From positions 840,582-904,581 of the forward strand of contig NZ_LR733519.1 in the NCBI RefSeq assembly GCF_902506145.1: DNA of 64,000 nt. The letters are read 5' to 3'. Under the pieces are notes generated by a model. It ran no database searches. It was not told where the DNA came from and saw nothing but the letters and a program-made list of their open reading frames with translations. Position numbers and translations under genes: made by a program. Numbering within the stretch: the stretch's first letter is position 1; each line of letters starts with the position of its first letter. This stretch comes from Burkholderia sp. 8Y. Its GTDB lineage: Bacteria > Pseudomonadota > Gammaproteobacteria > Burkholderiales > Burkholderiaceae. Below, piece by piece: positions 34,375-44,729 of this stretch.

Positions 34375-37110
34375 ATGGCGAAAACGCGCACCGTCAATCA
34401 GATCGACACCGTGGAGGGAGCGCGGCTGCATTCGGGCGACTGTTCGCGCTGGCAGCGTTGGGGGCCGTATCTGAGCGAGCGTCAGTGGGGCACGGTGCGC
34501 GAGGATTACAGCGAGTTCGGCACCGCATGGGAGTACTTTCCGCACGATCACGCGCGCAGCCGGGCGTATCGCTGGGGCGAGGACGGCATCGCGGGCTTCG
34601 GCGACGACAAGCTCAACTGGTGCATCTCGCTCGCGCTCTGGAACGGGCGCGATCCGATTCTGAAGGAACGCCTCTTCGGACTCACGAATCAGCAAGGCAA
34701 TCACGGCGAGGACGTGAAGGAACTGTACTTCTACGTCGACGGCACGCCGACGCATTCCTATATGCGTATGCTCTACAAGTATCCGCACACGGCGTTTCCT
34801 TACGCCGATCTCGTCGATGAAAACGCGCGGCGCGGCGCGGATGTGCCCGAGTACGAAGTGCTCGACACCGGCGTGTTCGACGACGAGCGTTACTTCGACG
34901 TGCAGGTGGAATACGCGAAGCACACGCCCGACGATATCGTGATGCGCGTGACCGTCGAGAATCGCGCGGCGTATCCCGCCGCGCTCGACGTGCTGCCGCA
35001 GATCTGGGCGCGCAATACGTGGTCATGGAAGCCGACGCCGGCCAAACCGTCGCTCGCGCTGCAAACGGCGCGCGGCGTGACGCAGGTCGCGGCCGGTCAT
35101 CACGGTCACGAGCCGATGATCGTGACGGCGTGGTCGCCGGACGCGGACGGCATCGAATGGCTGTTCTGCGAAAACGAGACCAACGTGCGGCGTCTGTTTC
35201 AGATGGAAGGCGCGGGTCCGTTCAAGGACGGTTTCAACGACTACCTCCTCGCGGGCGATGAAGACGCCATTCGCCGCGATGCCGGCACGCGCGCCGCGGC
35301 CCGCGCGCGTCTCACGCTCGGGGCCCATGCGACGGCCACCGTGTTTCTGCGCTGGCGCCCCGAATCCGCGCCCGACGCCGTGCCGCTCGACGTCGATGCG
35401 CTCTTCGCGCGCCGTATCGCGGAAGCCGACGAGTTCTACGGCGCGCTTCAGCATGACGTCGCGGGCGCGGATCAGCGGCTCGTGCAGCGGCAGGCGCTGG
35501 CGGGCATGTTGTGGTCGAAGCAGTACTACCAGTTCGATGTCACGCGCTGGCTCGACGGCGATCCGCTCCAGCCGAAGCCGCCGAAGCAGCGGCGCTCTGG
35601 GCGCAACGCGGACTGGCGGCATCTGTGCAACGCGGACATCGTCTCGATGCCGGACAAGTGGGAATATCCGTGGTACGCGTCGTGGGATCTGGCGTTTCAT
35701 GCGGCGGCGTTCGCGCTCATCGACCCGGCGTTCGCGAAGCGGCAGTTGCTGCTGCTCGTGAAGGACCGCTATCAGCATCCGAATGGTCAGTTGCCGGCTT
35801 ACGAGTGGGCGTTCAGCGACGCCAATCCGCCCGTGCATGCGTGGGCGACGTGGCGCGTCTACGAGATCGACCGCGCGATCACCGGCAAGGGCGACCGCGA
35901 CTTTCTGGAACTCGTGTTCCACAAGCTGCTGCTGAACTTCTCGTGGTGGGTGAATCGCAAGGACGCCGACGGCCGCAACATCTTTCAGGGCGGTTTTCTC
36001 GGGCTGGATAACGTGGGCATCTTCGATCGGTCGTCGCCGCTGCCGACGGGCGGCCATATCGATCAGGCCGACGGCACGGCATGGATGGCCGCGTACGCGC
36101 TCGACCTCATGCGAATCGCGCTGGAACTCGCGTATGCGAACCCCGTGTTCGTCGATATCGCGGTGAAGTTCTTCGAGCACTTCCTGTATATCGCCGAAGC
36201 GGTCAGTTGCGAGGACGGCTGCGATACGGGCCTCTGGGACAGCGAAGACGAGTTCTTCTACGACAAGCTGCGTCTGCCTGACGGCTCCAGCGTGCCGATG
36301 CGCGTGCGCTCCATCGTCGGGCTGATCCCGCTTTTCGCGGTGCACGTGCTGGAGCCGAGCGTGTACCGCGCGTTGCCGGAGCTGCGCGAGCGGTTGCACT
36401 GGTTTCTCGAACATCGGCCGGATTTGTCGCGGCTCGTGTCGCGCTGGAATATCGCGGGGCAGGGCAATAGCGTGCTGCTGTCGCTGTTGCGCGGGCATCG
36501 CATGAAGGCGCTTTTGCGGCGCGTGCTGGACGAGTCCGAGTTTCTCTCCGACCACGGCGTGCGGGCGCTGTCGCGCGTGCATCGCGACGAACCGTTCGTC
36601 TTCTATCACAACGGCGAGAGCTTCTGCGTGCAGTATCAGCCGGCGGAATCGACCTCGCGGGTGTTCGGCGGCAATTCGAACTGGCGCGGGCCGGTGTGGA
36701 TGCCCGTGAACTATCTGCTGATCGAATCCATCCTCGAATTTCACCGCTATTACGGCGACGATTTTCGCGTGGAGTATCCGACAGGCTCAGGGCAGACATT
36801 CTCGCTTGCGGAAATCGCCGATGAACTCGCGCGCCGCGTGACCACTCTCTTTCTGCTCGACAAGAACGGCGAACGCCCAGTGATGGCGGCGTATCCGCTC
36901 TTGCAGGCCGATCCGCGCTCGCGCGATCTGGTGCTGTTCCACGAATATTTTCACGGCGACAACGGGCGCGGCATCGGGGCATCGCATCAGACGGGATGGA
37001 CGGGACTTGTCGCGCTCTTGTTGCAGCCGCGCGCGTCCGGGCCTTCGGGCGTCGTCCCGCTTGCCGGCGAAGCCGATGCGGACGTACAGGAGTTCGCCGG
37101 CGCGAAGTAG
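34375..37110 (+). CDS. GH63-like glucosidase (MGH1-type)
   Basis: A 911-residue protein of the large bacterial family annotated as glucosidase or mannosyl-oligosaccharide-glucosidase-like. Recognisable stretches are the N-terminal [20 protein letters not shown] and [41 protein letters not shown], the catalytic-barrel [14 protein letters not shown] and [22 protein letters not shown]. No signal peptide, so cytoplasmic. The substrate is not known; with the GH133 gene upstream an alpha-glucan or a storage/compatible glucoside is plausible. GGAGA lies close before the ATG. Confidence 0.85.
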   Translation: [911 protein letters not shown]

Positions 37111-37251
37111 TCTGCCAACAGGCAGTTTTCCGGCGGCAAAGAGGGGCCCGCTTTGTTCGGATAAGTCTTATATCGCTGTTCTCTCCATCTGCGTAATTTG
37201 TGCGGACGCAGATGTTTGGCGCTTGAATGTGCCGCTTGGGAGAGCAAAAAG

Positions 37252-37683
37252 ATGAACCGATCAACGAGTGCTTACGACATGAGACCCGCCGTGGCGGGGT
37301 GCGGCTCGCGGCCCGTTTGCCGCACCGAGCACGAGGAAAGTCCGCCGTTCGGACTCATCATGCTGGTCTTCGCGGCGGCGATGTGCGGCGGCGCATGGGT
37401 CACTTGCGCGTTCGACAGCATCGCAGCCGGCTGGATCGCGGGCGTCGGGATTCTGGCCGCGCTCGGCGGCGCGATCGACCACTGGTTCTGCGGCGAGGCG
37501 GCGCTGGAGCGCCGCCTCGAGGCGCGCTCGCGGGCGCGTCAGCACGCGGTCCAGAAGTCGGCGTCCAAATGCGGCTTCACGGCGCGGCGCCGCGACCGCT
37601 CGAACGCGACGACGCGGGAATGGACGTCGATCTCGGCGTATCGCCGATATCCCTTTCCGAGTTCGCTTGACGGGTGCAGATGA
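37252..37683 (+). CDS. Small hypothetical membrane protein
   Basis: A 143-residue protein I do not recognise. Residues 33-50 and 57-75 are hydrophobic (FGLIMLVFAAAMCGGAWV, WIAGVGILAALGGAID), so two membrane helices with both ends on one side are likely; the C-terminal half is Arg-rich. The ATG at 37252 has a weak GAGAG-like site upstream. Alternative frames in the same stretch are open, so the existence of the gene is only moderately supported. Confidence 0.5.
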   Translation: MNRSTSAYDMRPAVAGCGSRPVCRTEHEESPPFGLIMLVFAAAMCGGAWVTCAFDSIAAGWIAGVGILAALGGAIDHWFCGEAALERRLEARSRARQHAVQKSASKCGFTARRRDRSNATTREWTSISAYRRYPFPSSLDGCR

Positions 37684-37746
37684 CAGCCGGCGTGCATGTA
37701 TGTTAAGTAGTGGCGCTTCACGCCGCTTTGACGACATCCACGCGCC

Positions 37747-39198
37747 TTGGACATTCACATCACTCTGCACGGCCGTCGCGACCTGACCGGCCAGATCTAC
37801 GGCCAGTTACGCGCCGGCATCATCGAAGGGCGGCTCGCCGCCAACGCGCGCCTGCCGTCCACCCGCGATCTCGCCGCGCAGCTCGGCGTTTCCCGCAAGA
37901 CCACGCTCGACGTTTTCGACCGCCTGATCGCGGAAGGCTTTTTGCGCACGCGCGCCGGCGACGGCACGTTCGTCGCCGACGGACTCGCGCGGCTGCCCGG
38001 CGCGAGGCGCGAGCCCGTGTCGGCGCGCGCGCGGGCCACCGGCATCTGGCGCAAGATGCCCGAGCGCATGACCATGCCGATGCCGGTCGCCGGCGAACCG
38101 CTCGACTGCGACTTCAAAGGCGGCGTCACCGACAAGACGCTCTTTCCGTACGACGCCTGGCGGCGCTGCCTGAATCAGGCGCTGCGCACGCAGGCTCGCG
38201 CGGACGGCGGCGTGGCGTCGTATCGCGACCCGGCGGGCGAGCAGGCATTGCGGCTCGGCATCGCGCGGTATCTCGCGTTTAGCCGCGCCGTGGTGTGCAA
38301 CTGGCAGGACGTCGTGGTGACGCAGGGCGCGCAGCAGGCGCTGGATCTGCTCTCGCGCGTCGTCGTCCAGCCAGGCGATGTCGTGGCGGTCGAGGAGCCG
38401 GGCTATCCGCCCGCGCGGGCGCTTTTCACGGCGCGGGGCGCGCGCATCGCGCACGTGCCGGTGGATGCCGAAGGCATCGTCGTGAGCAAGCTGCCGCGCA
38501 ACACGCGGCTCGTCTATGTGACGCCGTCGCATCAGTTTCCGCTCGGCATGCCGATGAGCCTCGACCGGCGCGTCGAGCTGCTCGAATGGGCGGGCAAGCG
38601 CGGCGCGGTCATCGTCGAGGATGATTACGATGGCGAATACCGCTTCGAAGGCCGGCCGGTCGAGTCGCTGAAAAGTCTGGATCGCGCCGGGCTCGTCGCG
38701 TACGTCGGCACGTTCTCGAAGACGATTTTTCCGGATCTGCGGATCGGCTACGTCGTGCCGCCCGCGACGCTCTGCGAACCGCTCTGGCACGCCAAGCAGA
38801 TCAGCGACTGCCACACCTGCATGCTGACGCAGACCGCGCTCGCCGCGTTCATGCTGGACGGCGAATACGCGAAGCACCTGCGTCGCATGCACAAGGCGTA
38901 TGCGGCGCGCCGGGCCGCGCTGCTTCGGCGCCTGACGGGCGATCTCGCGCCGTGGTTCGAGCCGCTGCCCGCGACGGCCGGCATCCACCTCGTCGCGCGG
39001 CTTGCCTCGCGGTGGCGCGAGGAACGCGTGGTCGCGGCGGCGCGCGAGGCATCGATCGGGCTGACCGGCATTCGCCCGTTCCACGCGGGAAAGGCGCTCA
39101 CGGAGGGCGTGCTGTTCGGCTACGGCGGAACCTCCGTCGAGACCATCGAGCGCGGCATGACGCGGCTCGCCGCACTCATGCCGACGCTTGGCGACTAG
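37747..39198 (+). CDS. MocR/PdxR-family GntR regulator with aminotransferase domain
   Basis: A 483-residue regulator. The N-terminal winged helix-turn-helix (about residues 10-78) has the GntR pattern RLPSTRDLAAQLGVSRKTTLDVFDRLIAEGFL. The C-terminal fold-type I aminotransferase-like domain carries the PLP lysine K325 in GTFSKTIFPDLRIGYV and the EDDYDGEYR segment (residues 291-299). MocR proteins commonly control pyridoxal phosphate or amino-acid metabolism genes; no such target is adjacent. The start codon is TTG at 37747; no ATG fits. Confidence 0.88.
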   Translation: MDIHITLHGRRDLTGQIYGQLRAGIIEGRLAANARLPSTRDLAAQLGVSRKTTLDVFDRLIAEGFLRTRAGDGTFVADGLARLPGARREPVSARARATGIWRKMPERMTMPMPVAGEPLDCDFKGGVTDKTLFPYDAWRRCLNQALRTQARADGGVASYRDPAGEQALRLGIARYLAFSRAVVCNWQDVVVTQGAQQALDLLSRVVVQPGDVVAVEEPGYPPARALFTARGARIAHVPVDAEGIVVSKLPRNTRLVYVTPSHQFPLGMPMSLDRRVELLEWAGKRGAVIVEDDYDGEYRFEGRPVESLKSLDRAGLVAYVGTFSKTIFPDLRIGYVVPPATLCEPLWHAKQISDCHTCMLTQTALAAFMLDGEYAKHLRRMHKAYAARRAALLRRLTGDLAPWFEPLPATAGIHLVARLASRWREERVVAAAREASIGLTGIRPFHAGKALTEGVLFGYGGTSVETIERGMTRLAALMPTLGD

Positions 39199-39207
39199 CG
39201 TCGCGTT

Positions 39208-40344
39208 CTACTGATCGCAGAGCAGCAGCAGCTTTTCTTCTGCGGTGCAGGTGGACTTCTTCTTCTGCCCGGCGGCGTCCGCGCCGCGCGCCGACACGGT
39301 CTGCGCCGAACCCTGCGATTGCGCGAGCGCCGCGCGCTTCGCGATGCACGCGCGCAAGTGCTTTTCCATCGGCGGATAGTATTTCCAGCCGCGCGTGAGC
39401 GGCGGCAGTTCGAGATGGACCTGCTTCCATTTCGGATGCCCGCTCGCCTGCAACGTGTCGAAGTTGGTGCAGAGCGAATCCGCGAACTTCGAGAGCGCGC
39501 CGACCGTGCCGCGCAGACCGTAGTCGTACGTGACGAGGAACGCCTTCACGGTGAGCGTCGGGGTGTCTTCCTGAATCCAGTTCGGATAGCTCGTCGTGCG
39601 GATGGTCGCAGGGAAATAGGTCTGCTTGGCGCGGGCCGTTTCGGGCGCGGACGGATCGAGGCGCAGCAGCTTGATCTGCTGGAGCAGCTCGGGGTTCATG
39701 TCCTGAAAGAGCTTGGCAGGCTGGCCGGCGACGATCACCGCGACATCGATCTTGCGCACGATCAGCTTCGCGAGCGCGTCTTCGTTGTTGAAGTGCTGCT
39801 CGTTCGCCTCGGGAATCGGCTCGCCGAACATCAGCCGGTACAACGTTTCCGCCGATTGCGCCGTGCCGCTGCCGATCGGCCCGACGCTGATGTTCTTGCC
39901 TTTGATTTCGTTGATGTTTTTAAGCGGCGAATCCGAGCGCACGACGAAATAGATCTCCTCGTCGTACAGCGGCATGATGAGCCGCAGCGGCTGAATGATC
40001 CGGCCGGCCTCGGCGTTGCCGGAGTTCGCCATGTCGAGATACGCCTGATACACGTCCGACTGCACCAGCGCGAACTTCACGCCCGGCTCGTAGCGCATGC
40101 GCTGCACGTTTTCCGCCGATCCCTTGGACGGCAGGACTTCGAGGTCCATGCCGGCGGGCTCGGCCACGTACTTCGACAAGTCCTGACCGATCTGGATATA
40201 CGTGCCGCGTTCCTGGCCCGTCGTGATCTTGTACGGCACGGGATCGGCGGCGTAGCCCGATTGCGCTGCGCAGGCGAGCCCGACGAGAGCGCACAGGGCG
40301 AGCGCCCCCCGCGCGGCATTCCGCATGAATTGGCTGGAGACCAT
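39208..40344 (-). CDS. TAXI-family TRAP transporter solute-binding protein
   Basis: A 378-residue periplasmic binding protein. A signal peptide spans about residues 1-32 (ending GYA|ADPV). The mature N-terminus YKITTGQERGTYIQIGQDLSKYVAEPAG and the GKNISVGPIGSGTAQSAETL segment are typical of TAXI (TRAP-associated extracytoplasmic immunogenic) proteins that bind dicarboxylates or glutamate-like ligands. No fused DctQM permease gene lies beside it, so this is an orphan subunit that may use a distant permease or act as a sensor. The C-terminal 40 residues are Lys/Ala/Gln-rich and end in paired leucines. Confidence 0.85.
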   Translation of the reverse strand: MVSSQFMRNAARGALALCALVGLACAAQSGYAADPVPYKITTGQERGTYIQIGQDLSKYVAEPAGMDLEVLPSKGSAENVQRMRYEPGVKFALVQSDVYQAYLDMANSGNAEAGRIIQPLRLIMPLYDEEIYFVVRSDSPLKNINEIKGKNISVGPIGSGTAQSAETLYRLMFGEPIPEANEQHFNNEDALAKLIVRKIDVAVIVAGQPAKLFQDMNPELLQQIKLLRLDPSAPETARAKQTYFPATIRTTSYPNWIQEDTPTLTVKAFLVTYDYGLRGTVGALSKFADSLCTNFDTLQASGHPKWKQVHLELPPLTRGWKYYPPMEKHLRACIAKRAALAQSQGSAQTVSARGADAAGQKKKSTCTAEEKLLLLCDQ

Positions 40345-40461
40345 GTTTGACCCTTGAGTCGAGTGGGACGGGTTCTTCGAAAATCACGCGATGCGCGGGC
40401 ATCGCGTGAAACGGGTGATGCGGTAATGCGTGAGTGATGCGGGGGTGATGCGAATAAGCGG

Positions 40462-42465
40462 TCAGCGCGCGGGCGCGGGCGTCTGGTTGCCGCTGCTCCA
40501 GCCGTACTGTCTGATGGCGCGCTCGACGTCGTCGGACTTGTCGGCGTCCATGCGCGCCGTCACGCTCGATGCCGCGAACGGGGTCGCCGCGCGCGCGGTG
40601 CCGCTGACGGGCGCGGTCGGCAGCGGGCTCAGGGCGGCCGTGGCTGGCGTGACTGCCGTGGCGGTCGCGACGGCGGGACGCTCGATGCTCGCGGGCCGGA
40701 CGGCTTGCGCGCCGGACGGCAACGCGTGCGCCGCTGGCGGCTGTGCCAGTGCGGTCTGTGGCAAGAGCGGCGGCATGGAGGACTGCGCGCCGGCGGGCGC
40801 AGTGTGCGGGGCCGGCGCGGGCGTCGGCGCGGGCGCCGGCCGTGCCGCAGGCGCGACGTACATGCCGTTCGAGGACGGCGGAGCCACATACATTTCGCTC
40901 TGCGCGCTGCTCGGCGCGACATACATGCCGTTGCTGTTCGGCGGGCTCGGCGCGACGTACATGCCGTTATTCGATTCTTGCGCGTGTGTCGGCGCTGCCG
41001 TCGACGGCTTTGGCGTTGCCGGTGCAACCGGAGCAGCTGGAGCAGCCGGCGCGGCCGTGACAGGCTCGGTCGCCGCGGGCGTGGCTGGCTTCGCCGTGGC
41101 TGCCACGGTCGGCGATGGCGTCAGAATGGTGGCCGCCACCATCGCGTTAGTCGCGGCTTGCGCACGGGCGATCTTTTCCGCGCGCGACGTGTATTCGGCT
41201 GCGGCGCGGGCGTCGTCGAGCGCGGCCTGACGCGCCGCCGCCGCAGCAGCCGCGGCGACTGCCGCGTTCCCGTTGTGTTGCGCGGTGCGCTTGTCGGGCG
41301 CGGGTTTCGCGGCCAGCGCGTCCGCCTTGTCGGCTTGCGGCGCCGATGCAACGTTTGCCTGCGCAGGAACGGCAGCGGGCGGGGTCGCGACGGCCGCAGG
41401 CGCCGGCGTGACGCTGCCAGCGGCCGCCGTGCCGTTGTTCGTGTCGTCGGTTCCATTGCCGGCGGTGGCGCCTTTTTTCGCGCCCTGCGGCGTCGCGACG
41501 AGCCAGCCGGCATGGGTTATCACGCGTTCCAGCATGGCTTGCGACTCGGCATTGCCGCCATCGAGCGCGAGCGCCTCGGCCGCGTTCTGCTGAACGCACG
41601 ACCACGCGGACGTGCGTTCGCAGGCGCGCGCCAGTTGCAGCGCGGCGTCGCGTTGCAGTTCGTGTTTGACGAGCTCGTCTTTCAGCGCGTCGAATTCGGG
41701 GCGCGCTTGCTGGCCAGCCGGAAGCGCGTTCATCCGGGCGCGCGCCAGTGTGAGATCGTGCTGATCGAGCGCCGCGCGCGTGCCCGAGAGCGGGTCGCCG
41801 GAGGCGAGCGTGAGCGGGCCGGATTTCGGCGCGCTCGGCGCCTGCTGCGCTGACGCGTCGGTGGACGGCGTGGCGTCGGTTCCGTCCGATGTATCCGCCG
41901 CGCCTCGTCCGAGCGCGCCGAGCTTCGGATCGATCGTGCCGGAGGCGCTCAGATCGGCGGCAGGCGCGCGATCGTCCGCGCTGTATCGCATGTAGGCGAC
42001 ACCGGCTGCGACGAGCGCCAGCGCGCACGCGCCGGCGATGAGCGTCTTCTTGCCGCCCCATCTGTCGGTGCCGGGCAGGGCGGCCGGATCGTTGCTCGGA
42101 TCGGCGTAGGCGTTGCGCGCGGATTCCTCGACGCGCTTCGCCCGGTGCTCGGCCGCTTTCTGCGCGATGCGTTCACTCGCGCGCTTCGGGTCCCAGCCGC
42201 CCGGCCACTTCGAGCGCATGCCCGGTTCGCCGTCGTCTGCCGGGGCGGACGCGGACGCCGACGCGAGCGGCGGGTTCGACATCTGTTGCTCGAACATGTT
42301 GGCGCGCGGCCGTTCCGCCGCCGCGCCTGCGCGTTGGCGGCCGAAGGCCGCGCTGCGGTCGGCGCCGCAGTTCGGGCAACTGTCGGCGTTCTTGCGCACC
42401 GTGCTGCCGCAGCGTTGGCAGACGACGGAGAACATGGATGCGGGAAACGTCAAACGCGTGGTCAT
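40462..42465 (-). CDS. Zinc-ribbon, single-helix protein with Ala/Pro-rich tail and MYVAP repeats
   Basis: A 667-residue protein of unknown function. A zinc ribbon with Cys 16, 19, 30 and 33 (CQRC...CPNC) opens it; a charged linker follows, then one membrane helix at 141-159. The outer part contains a helical stretch with two conserved-looking cysteines (LARACERTSAWSCVQQNA) resembling a TPR-type tetratrico region, and a long low-complexity Ala/Pro tail carrying four MYVAP motifs (contexts NNGMYVAPS, NGMYVAPSS, SEMYVAPPS, NGMYVAPAA). The start is chosen at 42465 for the GAGGG upstream; earlier in-frame starts reach 42621. Confidence 0.75.
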   Translation of the reverse strand: MTTRLTFPASMFSVVCQRCGSTVRKNADSCPNCGADRSAAFGRQRAGAAAERPRANMFEQQMSNPPLASASASAPADDGEPGMRSKWPGGWDPKRASERIAQKAAEHRAKRVEESARNAYADPSNDPAALPGTDRWGGKKTLIAGACALALVAAGVAYMRYSADDRAPAADLSASGTIDPKLGALGRGAADTSDGTDATPSTDASAQQAPSAPKSGPLTLASGDPLSGTRAALDQHDLTLARARMNALPAGQQARPEFDALKDELVKHELQRDAALQLARACERTSAWSCVQQNAAEALALDGGNAESQAMLERVITHAGWLVATPQGAKKGATAGNGTDDTNNGTAAAGSVTPAPAAVATPPAAVPAQANVASAPQADKADALAAKPAPDKRTAQHNGNAAVAAAAAAAARQAALDDARAAAEYTSRAEKIARAQAATNAMVAATILTPSPTVAATAKPATPAATEPVTAAPAAPAAPVAPATPKPSTAAPTHAQESNNGMYVAPSPPNSNGMYVAPSSAQSEMYVAPPSSNGMYVAPAARPAPAPTPAPAPHTAPAGAQSSMPPLLPQTALAQPPAAHALPSGAQAVRPASIERPAVATATAVTPATAALSPLPTAPVSGTARAATPFAASSVTARMDADKSDDVERAIRQYGWSSGNQTPAPAR

Positions 42466-43081
42466 GCTGAAGCCCTCGAAGGACATATGCGAAAACGTGG
42501 CCGCCGTGCGCCCGGCGTCGCGCGGCGAGCACCACGGCGTCTGGGCGGCAGCAATCCTTCGTATTGTTTCCTCACCCGGCGATGCGCGCCGGCGCGAGGC
42601 GAAATCCGAATATGGCGTCAACCATCGCCGGACGTCAATTGCATTTCGCCCCTACTTCGCACCTGCCTCGCACCTGCCTCGGGCCGCTCGACGGCGGCGG
42701 CTACGCGAATGCCCCGGTGTTGCATGTTGTCGTGCGCCGGCCGGTGAAACGGCGGCGCGTGGCCCTGGTCGGATGCGAAAGCGGGATCGATGCAGCCGCG
42801 ACACCGTTTTGGTGCGCGCAGAGCGCCACGTTTCTCTACTCTCGTCGGGATATTTTGGGCGCCGGGCGGCGGTGGCGAGACGCCATTCTTTAGCCGATAA
42901 CCGACAAGGGCCGGCGGCCGCGCGCTAACCCGCTGATGCGAAAGGTGTTCCGGTGCGCCCGCCGTGTTGTTTTTCCATCGCCTCGGGCGCGGCATATGCT
43001 GGCCGGAGCGAATAAATAGGACTTCGAATCAACTCGCGCAAACAAAGCCGGAGCGCCCCGAAGGGCGTCCCGTTGAAACGA
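42466..43081. other. Intergenic region without a supported gene
   Basis: These 616 bases separate two minus-strand genes. Several overlapping open frames exist on both strands but none has a ribosome site and a plausible product. A tandem pair of the 11-mer CACCTGCCTCG lies at about 42659-42680. The promoter of the zinc-ribbon gene must be here. The part near 42960-43080 just downstream of the dehydrogenase stop shows no clear terminator. Confidence 0.4.
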
Positions 43082-44665
43082 TCAGCTTGCCAGTTGCAGC
43101 TTGCCGTCGATACGGCGGTTCAGGCCGAGCGGATTATCCGTCTTGACCGCATCCGGCAGCAGCGCCTCGGGAAGATCCTGATAGCTGACGGGCCGCAGGA
43201 ATCGGTTGATCGCGAGGCTGCCGACGGACGTCGAACGGCCATCGGCGGTCGAGGGATACGGGCCGCCGTGAACCATCGCGTGACCCACTTCCACGCCCGT
43301 GCCGAAGCCGTTGACCAGGATGCGGCCGGTGCGGCGTTCGAGCGGGGCCACGAAGCTGCGCGCGTCGGCGTAATCGGCTTCGTCGATTTGGAGCGCGGCC
43401 GTGAGCTGGCCTTCGAGCGATTCGATCAGCTCGCGCATGGTGGCGAGGTCCGGGCAGCGCACGACGAGCGACGACGCGCCGAAAATCTCGTCCTGCAAGG
43501 CGTGGTTCTGGCGGAAGGCATCGGCGGTCGTGACGAAGAGCGCCGCCTGACCCTGATTGCCGCCTTGCGCCGGCAGGCCGCGAGCGGCCGTCTCGACGCC
43601 GTCGTGGCCGGCGATCTTATCGACCGCGCCTTCGTAGGCTTTGTGGATGCCCGGCGTGAGCATCGTCTGCGCGGCGGTTTCTTTGAGCGCCGCCGATGCC
43701 GTTTCGATGAAGGTGTCGAGATCGGGGCCGTCAACCGCCAGCACCAGGCCGGGATTCGTGCAGAACTGGCCCGCGCCCAGCACGAGCGACTGCACGAAAC
43801 CGCGTGCGATGGCGTCGGCGCGATTGGCGAGCGCAGCCGGGAACAGCAGAACCGGGTTGATGCTGCTCATTTCGGCATAAATCGGAATCGGCTCGGCGCG
43901 TTCGGCGGCGAGCTTCATCAGCGCCGTGCCGCCGCCACGCGAGCCGGTGAAACCGGCTGCCTTCACGCGATTGTCCTTCACGAGCCCTTGGCCGATGTCC
44001 CGGCCGCTGTCGAACAGCAGCGAGAACGTGCCTTCCGGCATGCCGCAGTCCTTCACGGCCTTCTGCACCGCGCGTCCGACGAGTTCCGCCGTGCCCGGAT
44101 GCGCCGAATGCGCCTTCGCGATGACCGGGCAACCCGCGGCCAGCGCGGAGGCCGTATCGCCGCCCGCAACCGAGAACGCCAGCGGGAAATTGCTCGCGCC
44201 GAACACGGCGACCGGCCCGACGCCGATATGACGCAGACGCAGATCCACGCGCGGCATCGGCTTGCGCTCGGGCTGCGGCGGGTCGATGCGCACGCCGAGG
44301 TAATCGCCGTTGCGCACCACATCCGCGAACATGCGCAACTGGCCGACCGTGCGGCCGCGCTCGCCTTCCAGACGCCCGCGCGGCAGACCGCTTTCGATCA
44401 TGCAGCGTTCGATCAGGTCGTCGCCGATATCGAGAATGTTCTGCGCGATCGCTTCGAGAAACTTCGCGCGGGCCTCCGGCGCGGTTTCGCGGTAGACGTC
44501 GAACGCGGACCATGCGAGCGCGCACGCGCGGTCGAGATCGTCGAGCGTCGCGCCGCCGAATCCCGGTTCGATGGCCGCGCCCGTCGATGCGTTGACGGCC
44601 TTGATTGTGCCGTTCGTGCCGCGCACCGCTTGCTGGCCGATGAGCAGGTTGCCTGTGAGTTCCAT
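43082..44665 (-). CDS. Alpha-ketoglutaric semialdehyde dehydrogenase (2,5-dioxovalerate dehydrogenase)
   Basis: A 527-residue NAD(P)-dependent aldehyde dehydrogenase. Catalytic residues are in place: N159 in [18 protein letters not shown]184 in [11 protein letters not shown]265 in [10 protein letters not shown] and the nucleophile C302 in [10 protein letters not shown]. The [14 protein letters not shown] and AHSAHPGT variants are characteristic of the KGSADH branch that ends the non-phosphorylative pathways of galactarate, glucarate, arabinose or hydroxyproline. The ATG at 44665 has AAGGA 11-15 bases upstream. It is divergent from a LysR gene and is probably its target. Confidence 0.88.
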   Translation of the reverse strand: MELTGNLLIGQQAVRGTNGTIKAVNASTGAAIEPGFGGATLDDLDRACALAWSAFDVYRETAPEARAKFLEAIAQNILDIGDDLIERCMIESGLPRGRLEGERGRTVGQLRMFADVVRNGDYLGVRIDPPQPERKPMPRVDLRLRHIGVGPVAVFGASNFPLAFSVAGGDTASALAAGCPVIAKAHSAHPGTAELVGRAVQKAVKDCGMPEGTFSLLFDSGRDIGQGLVKDNRVKAAGFTGSRGGGTALMKLAAERAEPIPIYAEMSSINPVLLFPAALANRADAIARGFVQSLVLGAGQFCTNPGLVLAVDGPDLDTFIETASAALKETAAQTMLTPGIHKAYEGAVDKIAGHDGVETAARGLPAQGGNQGQAALFVTTADAFRQNHALQDEIFGASSLVVRCPDLATMRELIESLEGQLTAALQIDEADYADARSFVAPLERRTGRILVNGFGTGVEVGHAMVHGGPYPSTADGRSTSVGSLAINRFLRPVSYQDLPEALLPDAVKTDNPLGLNRRIDGKLQLAS

Positions 44666-44729
44666 GGTGTCTCGTCCTTCCGTGGTATGGGTCGCGACGC
44701 TTCCTTGAGCGAGCGTCGTGCTGCGCCGA

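Noticed and set aside
42659..42680. Tandem copies of CACCTGCCTCG as a repeat array
   Set aside because: Only two copies are present, so it is reported as intergenic detail and not as a repeat element.
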